Source: Pseudomonas frederiksbergensis (GTDB lineage: Bacteria > Pseudomonadota > Gammaproteobacteria > Pseudomonadales > Pseudomonadaceae). From it: a DNA stretch of 64,000 nt. Of this stretch, positions 43,600 through 52,911 are shown piece by piece; the first letter of the stretch is position 1, and the number at the start of each line of letters is the position of its first letter. Below the pieces are notes generated by a model. That model was not told the DNA's origin and made no database searches. It saw nothing but the letters and a program-made list of their open reading frames with translations. The DNA is taken from NCBI RefSeq assembly GCF_001952935.1, contig NZ_CP018320.1, positions 17,842 to 81,841 on the forward strand, in the 5' to 3' direction. A program made the translations under genes and the position numbers.

Positions 43600-44883
43600 T
43601 CAGTTAATGAATTTCACGCCGCCGTTGTCAGCCTCTTTGGCTTCCTCGGCGAACTGTTCGGTGAAGTCCAAATCACGCTGCAGGTAGATCACCACGCGTG
43701 AGCCATGAGGAACGGTGACTGTTGGTTGAATGTTTGCGTACCGGCTAAGAATGGTTTGCGAGGACTCAGCAGCAGCCTGTTGCACTTCAGTACGGTACTG
43801 AGAGGCCGAGTTTTCTTGATCACCAGAGGAAACGCCGGAGTTGGAGGCACCCGCGCCGATGATCGAGACAGCAGCAGCAACACCGAAGATCTGCGCCCAG
43901 TGGTTATCAACGACACCACCCTGGCCAGCGGAGCCCAGCTGATCAGAGCCAGCGCTATCCAAAGCAATTTCCATTGCACGACGCCCCGGCAACTTGGGCA
44001 TACGCAACCAGTTCCAAACGGTGAACAGGCGCTCTTGACCAGGTGAAAGACTGGCGTTGTAGCTTCCGCATACCGAAGACCCCCAAGGGATCATTACGCG
44101 GCGACCCTCCGCTGCATAAACGTCCTGTGCAGTGGTTACGCAAATCTGACCTGGCAATTGACTCTGCGCACGGGGCTGCAAAGTCGCCTCGATTGCAGCG
44201 CCCTGCAGAACCTTGTACTGCAAATTCTCCAGAGCCCGAGCTTTCGCCACCGGCACGCCGGTGGAGTAAGTCGACGATGCGAAATTCTCGTTTGCATTGC
44301 GGGAGACGCGCCCGGAATTACCCGAGTTACCGCCCAGCAACGACCCACCGGCTGGTGGTTGAGCTGGATCTTGATCGTCACGACCTTGCGCAAAACCATC
44401 GTCCTTTGCAGTTGCAAAGATCGCCGAGCGTTGACGCGCAGCGAGCATCTTTTTGCGCGCAACTTCTTCTTGAAATTCCAACGCTTGCCGCTGCTTTTCA
44501 GCTTCGCTCAAACCCTCTTGGTTGGTCTGACGCTCAGCTGTTGAACGGGGTGTGTCAGCTGGGGCGCCCGGCTCCCCATCGTTGCTAACTGGCTTTACCT
44601 TCGCCGCTTCGCGCTTGGGAGTAGGGTCTTGGACCTTCCGGCGCTCAGCAGCGACAATCTCATCGTTTTTTGCTGGGGCAGCTGGTTCACCACTGTCATG
44701 CTTGAGCCAGTAAACGAAACCACACGCCACAACTGCTGCGCCAATCATAAGAACGCCGCTGCGCTTTCCACCAGAACCAGCCTTTAGCATCGAGTTCGAT
44801 TGCGACTCGTTCCACTCGGCCATTTCTTCTTCGCGGGTTTTGTCCGCTTGCTGATCAGTTGGTTTGATAGGTTCCTTCGCCAT
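43600..44883 (-). CDS. virB10: VirB10-like channel protein
   Basis: The 427-residue product has a short cytoplasmic start, a membrane segment (LMIGAAVVACGFVYWL, about 44-59), a long Pro/Glu/Lys-rich linker and the conserved C-terminal TrbI domain with VYAAEGRRVMIPWGSSVCGS and TVPHGSRVVIYLQRDLDF. It spans both membranes and forms part of the outer-membrane core. It starts three bases after virB9 ends. Confidence 0.92.
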   Translation of the reverse strand: MAKEPIKPTDQQADKTREEEMAEWNESQSNSMLKAGSGGKRSGVLMIGAAVVACGFVYWLKHDSGEPAAPAKNDEIVAAERRKVQDPTPKREAAKVKPVSNDGEPGAPADTPRSTAERQTNQEGLSEAEKQRQALEFQEEVARKKMLAARQRSAIFATAKDDGFAQGRDDQDPAQPPAGGSLLGGNSGNSGRVSRNANENFASSTYSTGVPVAKARALENLQYKVLQGAAIEATLQPRAQSQLPGQICVTTAQDVYAAEGRRVMIPWGSSVCGSYNASLSPGQERLFTVWNWLRMPKLPGRRAMEIALDSAGSDQLGSAGQGGVVDNHWAQIFGVAAAVSIIGAGASNSGVSSGDQENSASQYRTEVQQAAAESSQTILSRYANIQPTVTVPHGSRVVIYLQRDLDFTEQFAEEAKEADNGGVKFIN

Positions 44884-44885
44884 GG

Positions 44886-45677
44886 TTATGCCCCTCCCCC
44901 ATCACGCGCACCCCGAGTAACAGTGCGTTTATACGGATTCGAAAGGTTTTCAACGCAGATGTAGGAATTGCCGCTGCGCACCACGAACATGCTGGCCAGG
45001 CGCTGAACCACCCAATACTCACCCTCGCGGCGAGCATTGACCATCGCCTCGGTGCCATCAGGCAGCACGCGGTAAAACTGCGGGAGATCCGCACCCTTCT
45101 TCATCAAAAACTTGGTGAACTGACCATCATCCATAACGCCCTGCAGGCCGATGGCTTCTTTGTCACCCGAATAGCCGTAGTTGATGTTCGGGGAAGAAGG
45201 AGTACCGGTGCTGGTGACTGGCCCAGTAGCCGCAGGCGCTGGGGTTTCCGCTGCATCGTTAAACGATGTGACACGGCTGGTCGGATAAACGAATCGGATC
45301 AAGTACGACTGACTTGTTTTCGCCTTCGTACTGTTGAGCTGAAAGTAATACGTCCGCTTGGATGTAATCACCGTCATGTTTGTGTCTGCATTGTCTTCCA
45401 CGGGCTTCAAGAAAACCCGGTTACGGAATGGCATGCTCTGCCAGGAAATCGTGTCACCAAGTGCTACGACCTTGACCATTTCATCCGCTTCGAACTCAAT
45501 GGATGTTTGGTATCCGTAAGTGCCGACCAGTTCGTAAATTTGGTTTGGGTCATAGGGCACTTGTTTGACACGGTTGTCAGAGGACAGAGCCCTCGGCAAC
45601 TTTGCAGCTAGTGCATTAAATGCACACAAAGCCAAACTCAGGGTAATAGCTGTCGGTAGAACGAACTGTTTTTTCAT
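44886..45677 (-). CDS. virB9: VirB9-like core complex protein
   Basis: The 263-residue product has a signal peptide and the VirB9/TrbG pattern YDPNQIYELVGTYGYQTSIE, SYLIRFVYPTS, and a C-terminal half with NINYGYSGD, DGQFTKFLMKKGADLPQFYR and MFVVRSGNSYICVEN. With VirB7 and VirB10 it forms the ring in the outer membrane. Confidence 0.92.
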   Translation of the reverse strand: MKKQFVLPTAITLSLALCAFNALAAKLPRALSSDNRVKQVPYDPNQIYELVGTYGYQTSIEFEADEMVKVVALGDTISWQSMPFRNRVFLKPVEDNADTNMTVITSKRTYYFQLNSTKAKTSQSYLIRFVYPTSRVTSFNDAAETPAPAATGPVTSTGTPSSPNINYGYSGDKEAIGLQGVMDDGQFTKFLMKKGADLPQFYRVLPDGTEAMVNARREGEYWVVQRLASMFVVRSGNSYICVENLSNPYKRTVTRGARDGGGA

Positions 45678-45701
45678 GATTAGTTTCCTTGTGGGAATGA
45701 A

Positions 45702-46367
45702 TTACTGGCGGCTCAGTTCTTCACTCTTACGGTATAAAGTTGCCAAGGTGCCAAACGGGTTTTCCCAACGATCACCCAAGGCTCTAGGGATCATCGTGTG
45801 TGCAACCTTTATAGTTGCCAGGTAGGAAGTAACCCTTGGCTCTTTGTCACCCCACTTGTGATTGGTTGAAATGAATATCACCTGATACTCATCGCCAATC
45901 TTGTTCATGCGCTTGGGTTGGGCTTCGATCCAGTCGTTTTCCCCGAGCGATGCGTATGGATTGCGCGCGTTATCGGGGCTGATCTCCTTCTCATATTCGA
46001 CAGCGACATTGCGGGTCATGTACGTGTGGCAGGTATCGGACAGCTGTTGCTTGCGCCGAGGGTCAAAGGTGTTACAAGCACGAATGAAATCAAACAGAAC
46101 GCCTTCGATGACAGCCTGCTCTTTGTCGACGTTTTCCGCCGTAACCGTGCGCTGCTTGAGCACTTCATTATCGGCGCCGATCACCGTCACCACATTGACG
46201 AACGTCTTTGTTTCAGCCAGGAACGCGATGGCTATGGTCGACCCCACCAGGGCTAGTGCGAAGGCACCGTTCAGAAAGTAACTACGGTTACGTTCTTGTT
46301 TTACCTTCTTGTGTTCGAGTTGACGCTGACGGCGCGCAATCTCATCTTTCTTTAATGTCTTGTCCAT
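45702..46367 (-). CDS. virB8: VirB8-like assembly protein
   Basis: The 221-residue product has an N-terminal cytoplasmic Lys/Arg-rich part, one membrane helix (FLNGAFALALVGSTIAIAFL, about 30-49) and a periplasmic NTF2-like domain ending in VAHTMIPRALGDRWENPFGT. It nucleates the inner-membrane complex. Confidence 0.9.
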   Translation of the reverse strand: MDKTLKKDEIARRQRQLEHKKVKQERNRSYFLNGAFALALVGSTIAIAFLAETKTFVNVVTVIGADNEVLKQRTVTAENVDKEQAVIEGVLFDFIRACNTFDPRRKQQLSDTCHTYMTRNVAVEYEKEISPDNARNPYASLGENDWIEAQPKRMNKIGDEYQVIFISTNHKWGDKEPRVTSYLATIKVAHTMIPRALGDRWENPFGTLATLYRKSEELSRQ

Positions 46368-46370
46368 TGC

Positions 46371-47234
46371 TTATTTCCCCAATCCTACGGTTCGCAATGC
46401 CATCATCGCCAGTGAAGAACCACCGACTGTTGCGCTGGTAGCAATCGCAGCTGCCCACCCACGAACTTGCAACAAGCAGATGATCAACACGCCTTCAACG
46501 ATGATAAGAGTTCCCCATTGTTGAGCGGTGATCAATGCAGCATCCGAAATGGTGGCTGTATTGGCGATCTCATCAATTGCTTGGCCGAAAATCGCATAAC
46601 CAAAACGAACAATCGCGATGGACAATATGTAGATCAGCGATAAGTTCAGCATTTTGCTAAACCAGCTCATTGTCCATTGCCGCGTTTGTTCGAAAAATAT
46701 GAAACCGAGCAGTATTGGCAATATGCACATAATTATTGCTGCGCCAAACTTGGCAATCAGCATATTCAGGATTGCAGCGATAAACAGAATGCAGTTCACC
46801 ATAAACAAACCGGAACCCATGATGATCATGCCAAACTGACGCCAGCTAACGTTCATCAGCGTGCTTGCAACCTGTCCGACATTCACATAAAGCGCGTCAA
46901 GCATTGAAGTGCTATCAACACCTCGGCTCATGATTTGTGCCGCAATGGTTTCAGTCCAAGTACCCCAAATCTGATAGAGCGCCGACCCACCCGTTGACCA
47001 ATTAAGCGTCAGGAAGACCATAAACGTGAGCATTGCCCGTTTAACAATGTCCCACGGCGCAACAGAGATTTTGCCGTTATAGGTCTGAATACCCAGGACT
47101 GCCCAATATGCGACGGCGATTGTCCAGACCAGAGGCTCTACCAAGCCAGCGAGATTTGGGAAGACCTCGGCGACAAAGCTAGTTGTCACCTCATCGGTCG
47201 CCCCAATCAGGCCCTTGAGGGTTAGGTCCGCCAT
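46371..47234 (-). CDS. virB6: VirB6-like polytopic membrane protein
   Basis: The 287-residue product has at least five hydrophobic segments, including LVWTIAVAYWAVLGIQTYNG, LFMVNCILFIAAILNMLIAK and FGAAIIMCILPILLGFIFFE. It forms the inner-membrane part of the DNA path. The start overlaps the previous gene by 13 bases. Confidence 0.9.
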   Translation of the reverse strand: MADLTLKGLIGATDEVTTSFVAEVFPNLAGLVEPLVWTIAVAYWAVLGIQTYNGKISVAPWDIVKRAMLTFMVFLTLNWSTGGSALYQIWGTWTETIAAQIMSRGVDSTSMLDALYVNVGQVASTLMNVSWRQFGMIIMGSGLFMVNCILFIAAILNMLIAKFGAAIIMCILPILLGFIFFEQTRQWTMSWFSKMLNLSLIYILSIAIVRFGYAIFGQAIDEIANTATISDAALITAQQWGTLIIVEGVLIICLLQVRGWAAAIATSATVGGSSLAMMALRTVGLGK

Positions 47235-47626
47235 GGATTCGATGCCCCGTACACAGACTTGAAGTGCGTGATGACCTCGGAAGAACGGAAGTCATCAGCG
47301 CCAAGTGCCACACCCGTTTCGGCTTTGATCTCTTTCGACGTTTTGTCGATGCAGCCAGCGACCAGGCCCCCTTTATACGATGGGCTCTTCATGTAGATCT
47401 CGGCGAAGCATGTCCCCGGAAACCACCTGGCCACATCAGCTTTAGTGGCTTTCAACAACGGGTTGCCAGAGGACGCTTCGATCCGTACTGGAGCATCGCC
47501 ATTGGAAGCCGCAGGAGCCTCACTACCGAACTGAAAGGTGGTGGTGTTGACGTAGATGATGGTCCCCACAACAAAACCGGCGACGATCACGCACACGGTG
47601 TTGGTGACGGTGAAGAACTTAGACAT
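47222..47626 (-). CDS. Transfer-operon protein with N-terminal membrane anchor
   Basis: The 134-residue product has a membrane segment (TNTVCVIVAGFVVGTIIYVN, about 7-26) and a periplasmic region with two cysteines (FPGTCFAEIYM and VAGCIDKTSKE). I do not recognise a family. It sits between virB7 and virB6, overlapping both, with a GGAGG site at the start. It is likely an extra channel or pilus component particular to this transfer system. Confidence 0.6.
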   Translation of the reverse strand: MSKFFTVTNTVCVIVAGFVVGTIIYVNTTTFQFGSEAPAASNGDAPVRIEASSGNPLLKATKADVARWFPGTCFAEIYMKSPSYKGGLVAGCIDKTSKEIKAETGVALGADDFRSSEVITHFKSVYGASNPWRT

Positions 47627-47831
47627 TGCGGGCCTCCTTGGCCTGAATAACGAAAGGCTTGAACTCACACGCGCATGGCGACTTTTCGATCTTGCCGGTG
47701 TTGGTTACACAGCCCGACGCGGCCGATACGATGACTAGCAGCAGCATGAACTTGCCAAACCGGTAGAACAGCCACAGAGGCCCCCAGGCCGGTACGGTGA
47801 GGATCTTGAGAATCAGCCAAAGAGTTTTCAT
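47619..47831 (-). CDS. virB7: VirB7-like lipoprotein
   Basis: The 70-residue product has an unusually long hydrophobic N-terminus with two segments and a lipobox ending SAASGC. The mature part is short (about 30 residues) with the CACEFKPFV segment, resembling the KPF motif that binds VirB9. It follows virB5 by 27 bases, with palindrome P and an AAGGAG site between them. Confidence 0.7.
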   Translation of the reverse strand: MKTLWLILKILTVPAWGPLWLFYRFGKFMLLLVIVSAASGCVTNTGKIEKSPCACEFKPFVIQAKEARNV

Positions 47832-47842
47832 GTGATCTCCTT

Positions 47843-47858
47843 TTCTCGCACGCGAGAA
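47843..47858. promoter_or_regulatory. Palindrome P site 4
   Basis: TTCTCGCACGCGAGAA (one central mismatch to the other sites, arms intact) lies between virB5 and virB7 and abuts the AAAAGGAG site of virB7. Confidence 0.75.
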
Positions 47859-48548
47859 TTAGTCTTTTTTCCAACGGAAGAACTGTTCGTTCTGCGACGT
47901 TGCTTGGTTTTCCTGATTAGCCAGGTTCGTCTGCAGGTTCATGTTCAACGCCTGCAGCTTTGACTGGGCCGAAGTGAGCATCCCGTTTTCAGTGGCGATC
48001 CGGTTTTGCAGATCGGCGGCATCCTTCGCGTTGGTGGTGTTATCCACTTGCATTGAAAGGGTGGTCAGGTTGTTCAAGTGAACCTGTACCTCGCTGTACA
48101 GCGCCTCACCGGCAGACATGGCGGCAACGACAGAGTTAGAGCTGAGCTGGTAGCCCCGTGCCCGGTTGCTGTCAGGATTGGCGAACAGCTCTTGCGGCAA
48201 GGTGTTGACCAGTTCCTCGTAATACGACTGCTTGCTGCCGTAGGCACCAGAGTTCTGACGCGAAACCACTTCTTGCCAGGAACCGGGAACCACCGATGCA
48301 GAGTTGATCGAATCGCTCAGGCCGATAGCGCCACGGCCATAGGAACCGCGCATGTTGTTCATAATGTCGGTTTGCGTTTCGTACTGCTGTTTCAGCACCT
48401 TGTATTGCTCACGCAGCTCCGCAAGGTTTTGAGCCAGTCCAGCCCAGGTGCCCGCGTCGCCAGTTGGCACGCCTGTTGCGCCTGCCTGACCGGTAATTGC
48501 CATGGATACGGCAATGGCCAAACTCAGTTTCTTTATCGTCTTCATCAT
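47859..48548 (-). CDS. virB5: VirB5-like minor pilin
   Basis: The 229-residue product has a signal peptide (LSLAIAVSMAITGQAGA) and a long helical bundle rich in Gln and Asn: LAQNLAELREQYKVLKQQYE, the LNNLTTLSMQVDNTTNAKDA segment and MLTSAQSKLQALNMNLQTNL. This is the TraC/VirB5 type, which sits at the pilus tip. Its start overlaps the virB4 stop (ATGA). Confidence 0.88.
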   Translation of the reverse strand: MMKTIKKLSLAIAVSMAITGQAGATGVPTGDAGTWAGLAQNLAELREQYKVLKQQYETQTDIMNNMRGSYGRGAIGLSDSINSASVVPGSWQEVVSRQNSGAYGSKQSYYEELVNTLPQELFANPDSNRARGYQLSSNSVVAAMSAGEALYSEVQVHLNNLTTLSMQVDNTTNAKDAADLQNRIATENGMLTSAQSKLQALNMNLQTNLANQENQATSQNEQFFRWKKD

Positions 48549-51229
48549 CGAATTGCCTTCAAGTTGTGGGTGTTATTGGCCTTGGCTTCTGCCATGAAAA
48601 CTGGCACCCAGACCTCGGGGTCATTGGTGCCCAGGCGCTCAATGATTGAGTACATCAAGGCCACACCAACATCGTTTGAAGACAGGACCGGAATGAAATC
48701 GGACAGGTCTTCGTCAGGGTTATCGGAGGACAGGTCGAAGCACGCACGAATCGATTCCTGGCCGCGACGAATCAAGAACTTGCGATCCTTTGGGTTCAGC
48801 TCGCGCAACCACTTCTTTTCTTCCTCCGTCAGGTTCTTATGGTCTTCGTCTTTCACCGAGTCGCTGGCCAGGTAGATCTTGGTTACGGTCTGCTTGTCGA
48901 TGGAGTCGGTTTCACTGTGGAAGTACTTCGCGTCCGGGGTGATGAAGATCAAAATCCCGTTTTTACGGCGGATCTGCATGATGAAATTGTCAATTCGATT
49001 GCGCCAAAAATCGTTTTTGACCAGGTTCTGACCTTCATCCAAAACCAGAATGAAAGGTCTGCCATCCATAGCCTGCTCAATGCAGTGCAATGGGTAGCTC
49101 ATCACTACTGGCAATTCCGGGCGTGCATCGCCGCCCTTCATCAGCTCCGACATTTCAAAGCAGTAATGCCGCGACTTACTGAGATCGAAAGTGTCATTTT
49201 CGTTATCAAAAACGCCGGCGTTTGCACCTTCGATTCCTTTGGCACCATGCCAAATAGCCATAACGTCAGCTAAGGCGCCGTGCCCGTAGGTCCATACGAC
49301 ATTGCGCAACCGGCGATTTTCGAATGGCAGCTCGTAGTTCTCGTTCACTGCATCCTTGAACCGCTTGATATCGTCGGCCTCAGTTGCGGTGCTTGCGTAG
49401 CACTCCCGCATCTGGATCTGCAGATCAATGAGGTAGGCACGGTTCTCAGCCGTGTCAGGCAATTTGAAGGGGTTCCAACCCATGCTGTTGTGTGGGGAAA
49501 GGATCGAATGGACGCCGCCCATGGCCATCATGAAAACGGTGGCCCCGTAGCGCATGTCAAACCAGTACACAACCGGCAAGGCTTTGTCCGCTTCACTGAC
49601 GGTTTCAGCGATCAATGCGGTTTTACCCGAGCCGGTGCCTGCAGCCACGCCAGTGTGGCCAGCGACCATCCCTTCCAATTCACGGTGGTAGTTGAAGTTG
49701 TATTGAGTGCCACTTTCGGTTTCGAAAGCAGTGATTGCAGGGCCCCACAGGTTGCCGTCACGACGTCCGCGAGCAAAGTTGTGCAACGATGCGAAGCCCG
49801 CAAAGTTGGTTGACTTGATCTTTCCCCGGCGACCGATAAGAGCTTCTTGTTGACCAGGTAGCTGCGACCAGAAGAACGTCTCAAGAGCCAACCACTCACG
49901 AACCGACTTGACGTTCAGGTCGACAAAGCACCCTTCGATCAAACCAACTGCATCATCCAGTCGCTTCACATTCGCTTTGCGGCTCTCGGCGGTAGTGTTT
50001 GCGTCTGATGGAACGTGAATGAAAATGGTCAGGTGATGTTTTCCATTGACCGTATCGCCACGGCGCAAAGCACGAATACCCTCTGCCAGTTCCTTTGCAT
50101 CGTCCTCCGAGATTTTGTGTGGATCTGCAACCTTGAGACGCCGGGTTTCATCCATCATCGCGGATTCAGCTTCAATACGGTTTTCGAAGAAAAACGACTG
50201 AGTGATGATGAATTCAACTGGCTGCTGAAGGAATTTGTTCATCATGCGCGACGGTGTACGACGCGGCCATTCGGCCATGCTCAACATGGAACCGATGCGT
50301 GCTGACGTACTGCCTCGAATCTCACACATGTTTGCAAGGATGCGGAAATTCAACCGGGCGTAGGGCAAAGCCTCCTTGATTTTCAGTTCAGTGACGGGGA
50401 TCTTCCGGAACTCAAGGTTGATCAAGTAGTTGAAGAAGCTGCTCAGCTCGCAGTATTCCTCGCCCAGGTAATCGTAAACAGCTTCTGCGTCGTACTCAGC
50501 GTGATCACCAAGCTGCACCTTGAAGTCGTCCCATTTCCACTGGAAGCGGGACACTGCTTGATATGCAGCTTCGCGATCAACTACACCATTGGTTGCGGTC
50601 GGATGACGCTGGATGCACAGACGAGTAGCGCCGTAGTCGGACAAGCCTCGCAGTACAAGGTTTGCGGCCTTGTAGAGCGAGTCCGCCATGGCTTCATGTG
50701 TCTCGCCTGCTTCATCTGCAGCTGAGTTACCAGTGACCAGCGCAATTGCCCGATCCATGAGCCCTGGAACGCCAGAGCGAAAGCGATTCCGAACCAGCGA
50801 GATATAGATCTCGTTGACGTAGAAACCTCTGTTCACATAGCGCTTGCGCAACCGGGCATTGAAATACTTGGAGAACCAAGTACCGCCCTGCCCTTCGGGA
50901 AAGTCGATCACCTTACGGCGGATGACATGAACGTAAATGGCAAAATCACTGCTTGCCACTGTGCGTAGCACGGTATTGCGGCGTTCTTCGAACAGCTTGA
51001 TTTGCGTGCTAGTGAGCGAGTCGAACATCAGGCCATCAATCTTGATGACCTGCACCAGTGAATCCTCGCCGGTGATGACTGTTTGATCGTCATAATGCAC
51101 GTCATACGGCACCATCTCGCTGACCACCAACTCATCGAGATCCTGATCGGACCCTTCTGGATGTTGGACACCAAGCGAAAGATCCATATTTCGCACTAGC
51201 TTATTAAAAGCTTTATCAACGAGGCGCAT
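48545..51229 (-). CDS. virB4: VirB4-like ATPase
   Basis: The 894-residue product is the largest transfer ATPase: an N-terminal CagE/VirB4 domain and a C-terminal AAA-like core with Walker A GVAAGTGSGKTALIAE (about 530) and Walker B PFILVLDEGQNLVKND. It powers pilus assembly and is a docking platform for the relaxase complex. Its start overlaps the virB3 stop by 14 bases. Confidence 0.93.
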   Translation of the reverse strand: MRLVDKAFNKLVRNMDLSLGVQHPEGSDQDLDELVVSEMVPYDVHYDDQTVITGEDSLVQVIKIDGLMFDSLTSTQIKLFEERRNTVLRTVASSDFAIYVHVIRRKVIDFPEGQGGTWFSKYFNARLRKRYVNRGFYVNEIYISLVRNRFRSGVPGLMDRAIALVTGNSAADEAGETHEAMADSLYKAANLVLRGLSDYGATRLCIQRHPTATNGVVDREAAYQAVSRFQWKWDDFKVQLGDHAEYDAEAVYDYLGEEYCELSSFFNYLINLEFRKIPVTELKIKEALPYARLNFRILANMCEIRGSTSARIGSMLSMAEWPRRTPSRMMNKFLQQPVEFIITQSFFFENRIEAESAMMDETRRLKVADPHKISEDDAKELAEGIRALRRGDTVNGKHHLTIFIHVPSDANTTAESRKANVKRLDDAVGLIEGCFVDLNVKSVREWLALETFFWSQLPGQQEALIGRRGKIKSTNFAGFASLHNFARGRRDGNLWGPAITAFETESGTQYNFNYHRELEGMVAGHTGVAAGTGSGKTALIAETVSEADKALPVVYWFDMRYGATVFMMAMGGVHSILSPHNSMGWNPFKLPDTAENRAYLIDLQIQMRECYASTATEADDIKRFKDAVNENYELPFENRRLRNVVWTYGHGALADVMAIWHGAKGIEGANAGVFDNENDTFDLSKSRHYCFEMSELMKGGDARPELPVVMSYPLHCIEQAMDGRPFILVLDEGQNLVKNDFWRNRIDNFIMQIRRKNGILIFITPDAKYFHSETDSIDKQTVTKIYLASDSVKDEDHKNLTEEEKKWLRELNPKDRKFLIRRGQESIRACFDLSSDNPDEDLSDFIPVLSSNDVGVALMYSIIERLGTNDPEVWVPVFMAEAKANNTHNLKAIR

Positions 51230-51509
51230 AACTTCTATATCCCCACAGTTTACGTAGCCGTGATGCTCTCAACTTGAATGCCGCTCTAAGCACACCAAAC
51301 AAGTACACGTCTTTGCTACAGATCCAGTACGCAGCGGCAAACAGTATTGGCATCGTAACGAGCACATAAAGTGATCGAAGTAACAGTGCTGCCAACACTG
51401 GGGTTATGAGGCTGATCAAAATACTCGATAAGGTAAACGGCCCCACCATTGATGGCCGGGCCATCGCCACTACGAGCACTTCACCTTCATCAGGATCTTG
51501 CTCGGCCAT
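51216..51509 (-). CDS. virB3: VirB3-like membrane protein
   Basis: The 97-residue product has two closely spaced membrane segments (ISLITPVLAALLLRSLYVLV and TMPILFAAAYWICSK) and a basic C-terminus ending in RASRLRKLWGYRSYAPR. Size and position between virB2 and virB4 match VirB3. Confidence 0.88.
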   Translation of the reverse strand: MAEQDPDEGEVLVVAMARPSMVGPFTLSSILISLITPVLAALLLRSLYVLVTMPILFAAAYWICSKDVYLFGVLRAAFKLRASRLRKLWGYRSYAPR

Positions 51510-51512
51510 GGT

Positions 51513-51974
51513 TTACCTCAAGCTTGATTGAGCGCCTTCTTTGATCGTGTCGACAAAGTTCGGGGCAAAAAACACCAGGAAGATACCGAATACCGCCCAG
51601 CCGAACTGGCCCCACGACATACGACCGGACTTCGCCTGGAATCCGCAGAACGCAATGGCTGCGATACCCAGGTAGTAACCAACGTCAAAGATGAGGAAGG
51701 ATACGAAGTCCTTGGCCATGCTCTTCAAACCACTGAAGTCCAGTGCCGCATTTGCGAATTCAGGGATCAGGGCCAGCGAGAGAATCGACCCCAGCGTCGC
51801 TAACTTGGTGGCCTTGGCCATACGGTCATTACGCATCAGCGCTTTGTGCGACGGGGTCTTTTGCGAGATTACGCTTTGCAGGGTTTGTGATGCCTTGGCC
51901 TTGAGCCAAGTACGCCAACTTTCTTTGTGCAGTCCTTCTACGGTGCGTCCAACTTTGGAAGTTTGAGATTGCAT
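51513..51974 (-). CDS. virB2: VirB2-like major pilin
   Basis: The 153-residue precursor has an unusually long N-terminal part (about 75 residues, ending ILSLALIPEFANA) before a mature pilin of about 78 residues with two hydrophobic stretches (FLIFDVGYYLGIAAIAFCGF and WAVFGIFLVFFAPNFV). It is the first structural gene of the operon. The long leader is typical of VirB2-type pilins that are processed by signal peptidase. Confidence 0.85.
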   Translation of the reverse strand: MQSQTSKVGRTVEGLHKESWRTWLKAKASQTLQSVISQKTPSHKALMRNDRMAKATKLATLGSILSLALIPEFANAALDFSGLKSMAKDFVSFLIFDVGYYLGIAAIAFCGFQAKSGRMSWGQFGWAVFGIFLVFFAPNFVDTIKEGAQSSLR

Positions 51975-51990
51975 ACCATTGCCTCTTTCA

Positions 51991-52263
51991 TCATGACGGG
52001 GAACCCCCGTACGTTACTGTTATTACTCTAAAAGGATTGTTAGGGCAGGTTTCCTTTATGAAGTCGATAGCAGTATCGGCATTCTTGAATAACCTGGTTT
52101 TCCCTAACGCGGTTACAACGTTGTAAACCTGTCCCGTCGATGGACTTTCAATAATTAATGCCCACTTTCGTCCGTCGCTGTCGATTCGTTCCTCAAGAAC
52201 GACCCGGTAGTCAGGCTGTGCGACGGCGAAAACCGCCAACTCTCTTTTGTCTAGGCTCTGCAT
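51991..52263 (-). CDS. Unrecognised first gene of the transfer operon
   Basis: The product of about 90 residues begins MQSLDKRELAVFAVAQPDYR and looks like a small soluble alpha/beta protein (VVLEERIDSDGRKWALIIES, NADTAIDFIKETCPNNPFRV). Start choice is uncertain: an adjacent ATG at 52266 and longer versions exist, and the only purine-rich site, GGGGAA, is too close. Its place before virB2 suggests a regulator or accessory factor. Function unknown. Confidence 0.5.
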   Translation of the reverse strand: MQSLDKRELAVFAVAQPDYRVVLEERIDSDGRKWALIIESPSTGQVYNVVTALGKTRLFKNADTAIDFIKETCPNNPFRVITVTYGGSPS

Positions 52264-52338
52264 CATTTCCCCAGGGCAACCGTTCACTAGATACAGGGGC
52301 GATACTGGAGTCCTACACGTCTTTGATCTAGATCCCAC

Positions 52339-52802
52339 CTCTCATTTCTTCCCTCTATCGGGTTTTATTACATGAAATCGACATTTCGTTACACATAATA
52401 AGTATTTAATTAAACAAAATCAATTTTTCATTTTAATAAAATTGGATCAGTGCAGAAAAAAACGTAAGGCCTAGCCCCAGGCATTAGCCCGGCTACGGTT
52501 ATGGTTCTATAAGTGTTTAAAAGGTCTGCGAATTTCCATATTCACGTCATCGAGTGGTGCAAGGCTGCGCCTTGCCTAAGAGCGGATGTGGCACCGTGAC
52601 AGTGCTTCACGCCCTAATGACAACGGAAATGAGATTTTGTTACGAATAGAGGACGGACGGTCAGAATGCCCGATCTAGAGAGGTCGGGCGGCGGACAGGA
52701 GCCGCCCTGATCCGCCACCCTTGATCGGTGCCCATAGATGCGCAAGGAAACACCCCGCTCTATAGAACCCCGACCCGGCGCCGATTTTAGCAGTCTGCCT
52801 TT
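52339..52802. promoter_or_regulatory. Control region between the transfer operon and parA
   Basis: An AT-rich part (52365-52450, with many A/T tracts) should carry the transfer-operon promoter on the minus strand. At 52668-52707 two hairpins share one strand: GCCCGA pairs with TCGGGC (52684-52689), while GGGCGGC (52686-52692) pairs with GCCGCCC (52701-52707). They exclude each other, like an attenuator. No gene is evident. Confidence 0.5.
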
Positions 52803-52818
52803 TTCTCGCATGCGAGAA
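52803..52818. promoter_or_regulatory. Palindrome P site 5, par operon operator
   Basis: A perfect TTCTCGCATGCGAGAA lies 94 bases before the parA start. Confidence 0.8.
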
Positions 52819-52828
52819 ATAGCGAAAA

Positions 52829-52865
52829 GTAAACCCTATATATGTATTGACCAATGGGTTTACCC
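52829..52865. promoter_or_regulatory. Inverted repeat upstream of parA
   Basis: GTAAACCC (52829-52836) and GGGTTTAC (52856-52863) are arms of an inverted repeat enclosing TATATATGTATTGACC. The enclosed stretch contains TATATA- and TTGACC-like promoter hexamers, so this is likely an operator/promoter of the par operon. It lies 11 bases after palindrome P. Confidence 0.6.
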
Positions 52866-52911
52866 ATGCAAGGATGTGCCTACACAAATCAGCGCTCACC
52901 GGAGAATACCC

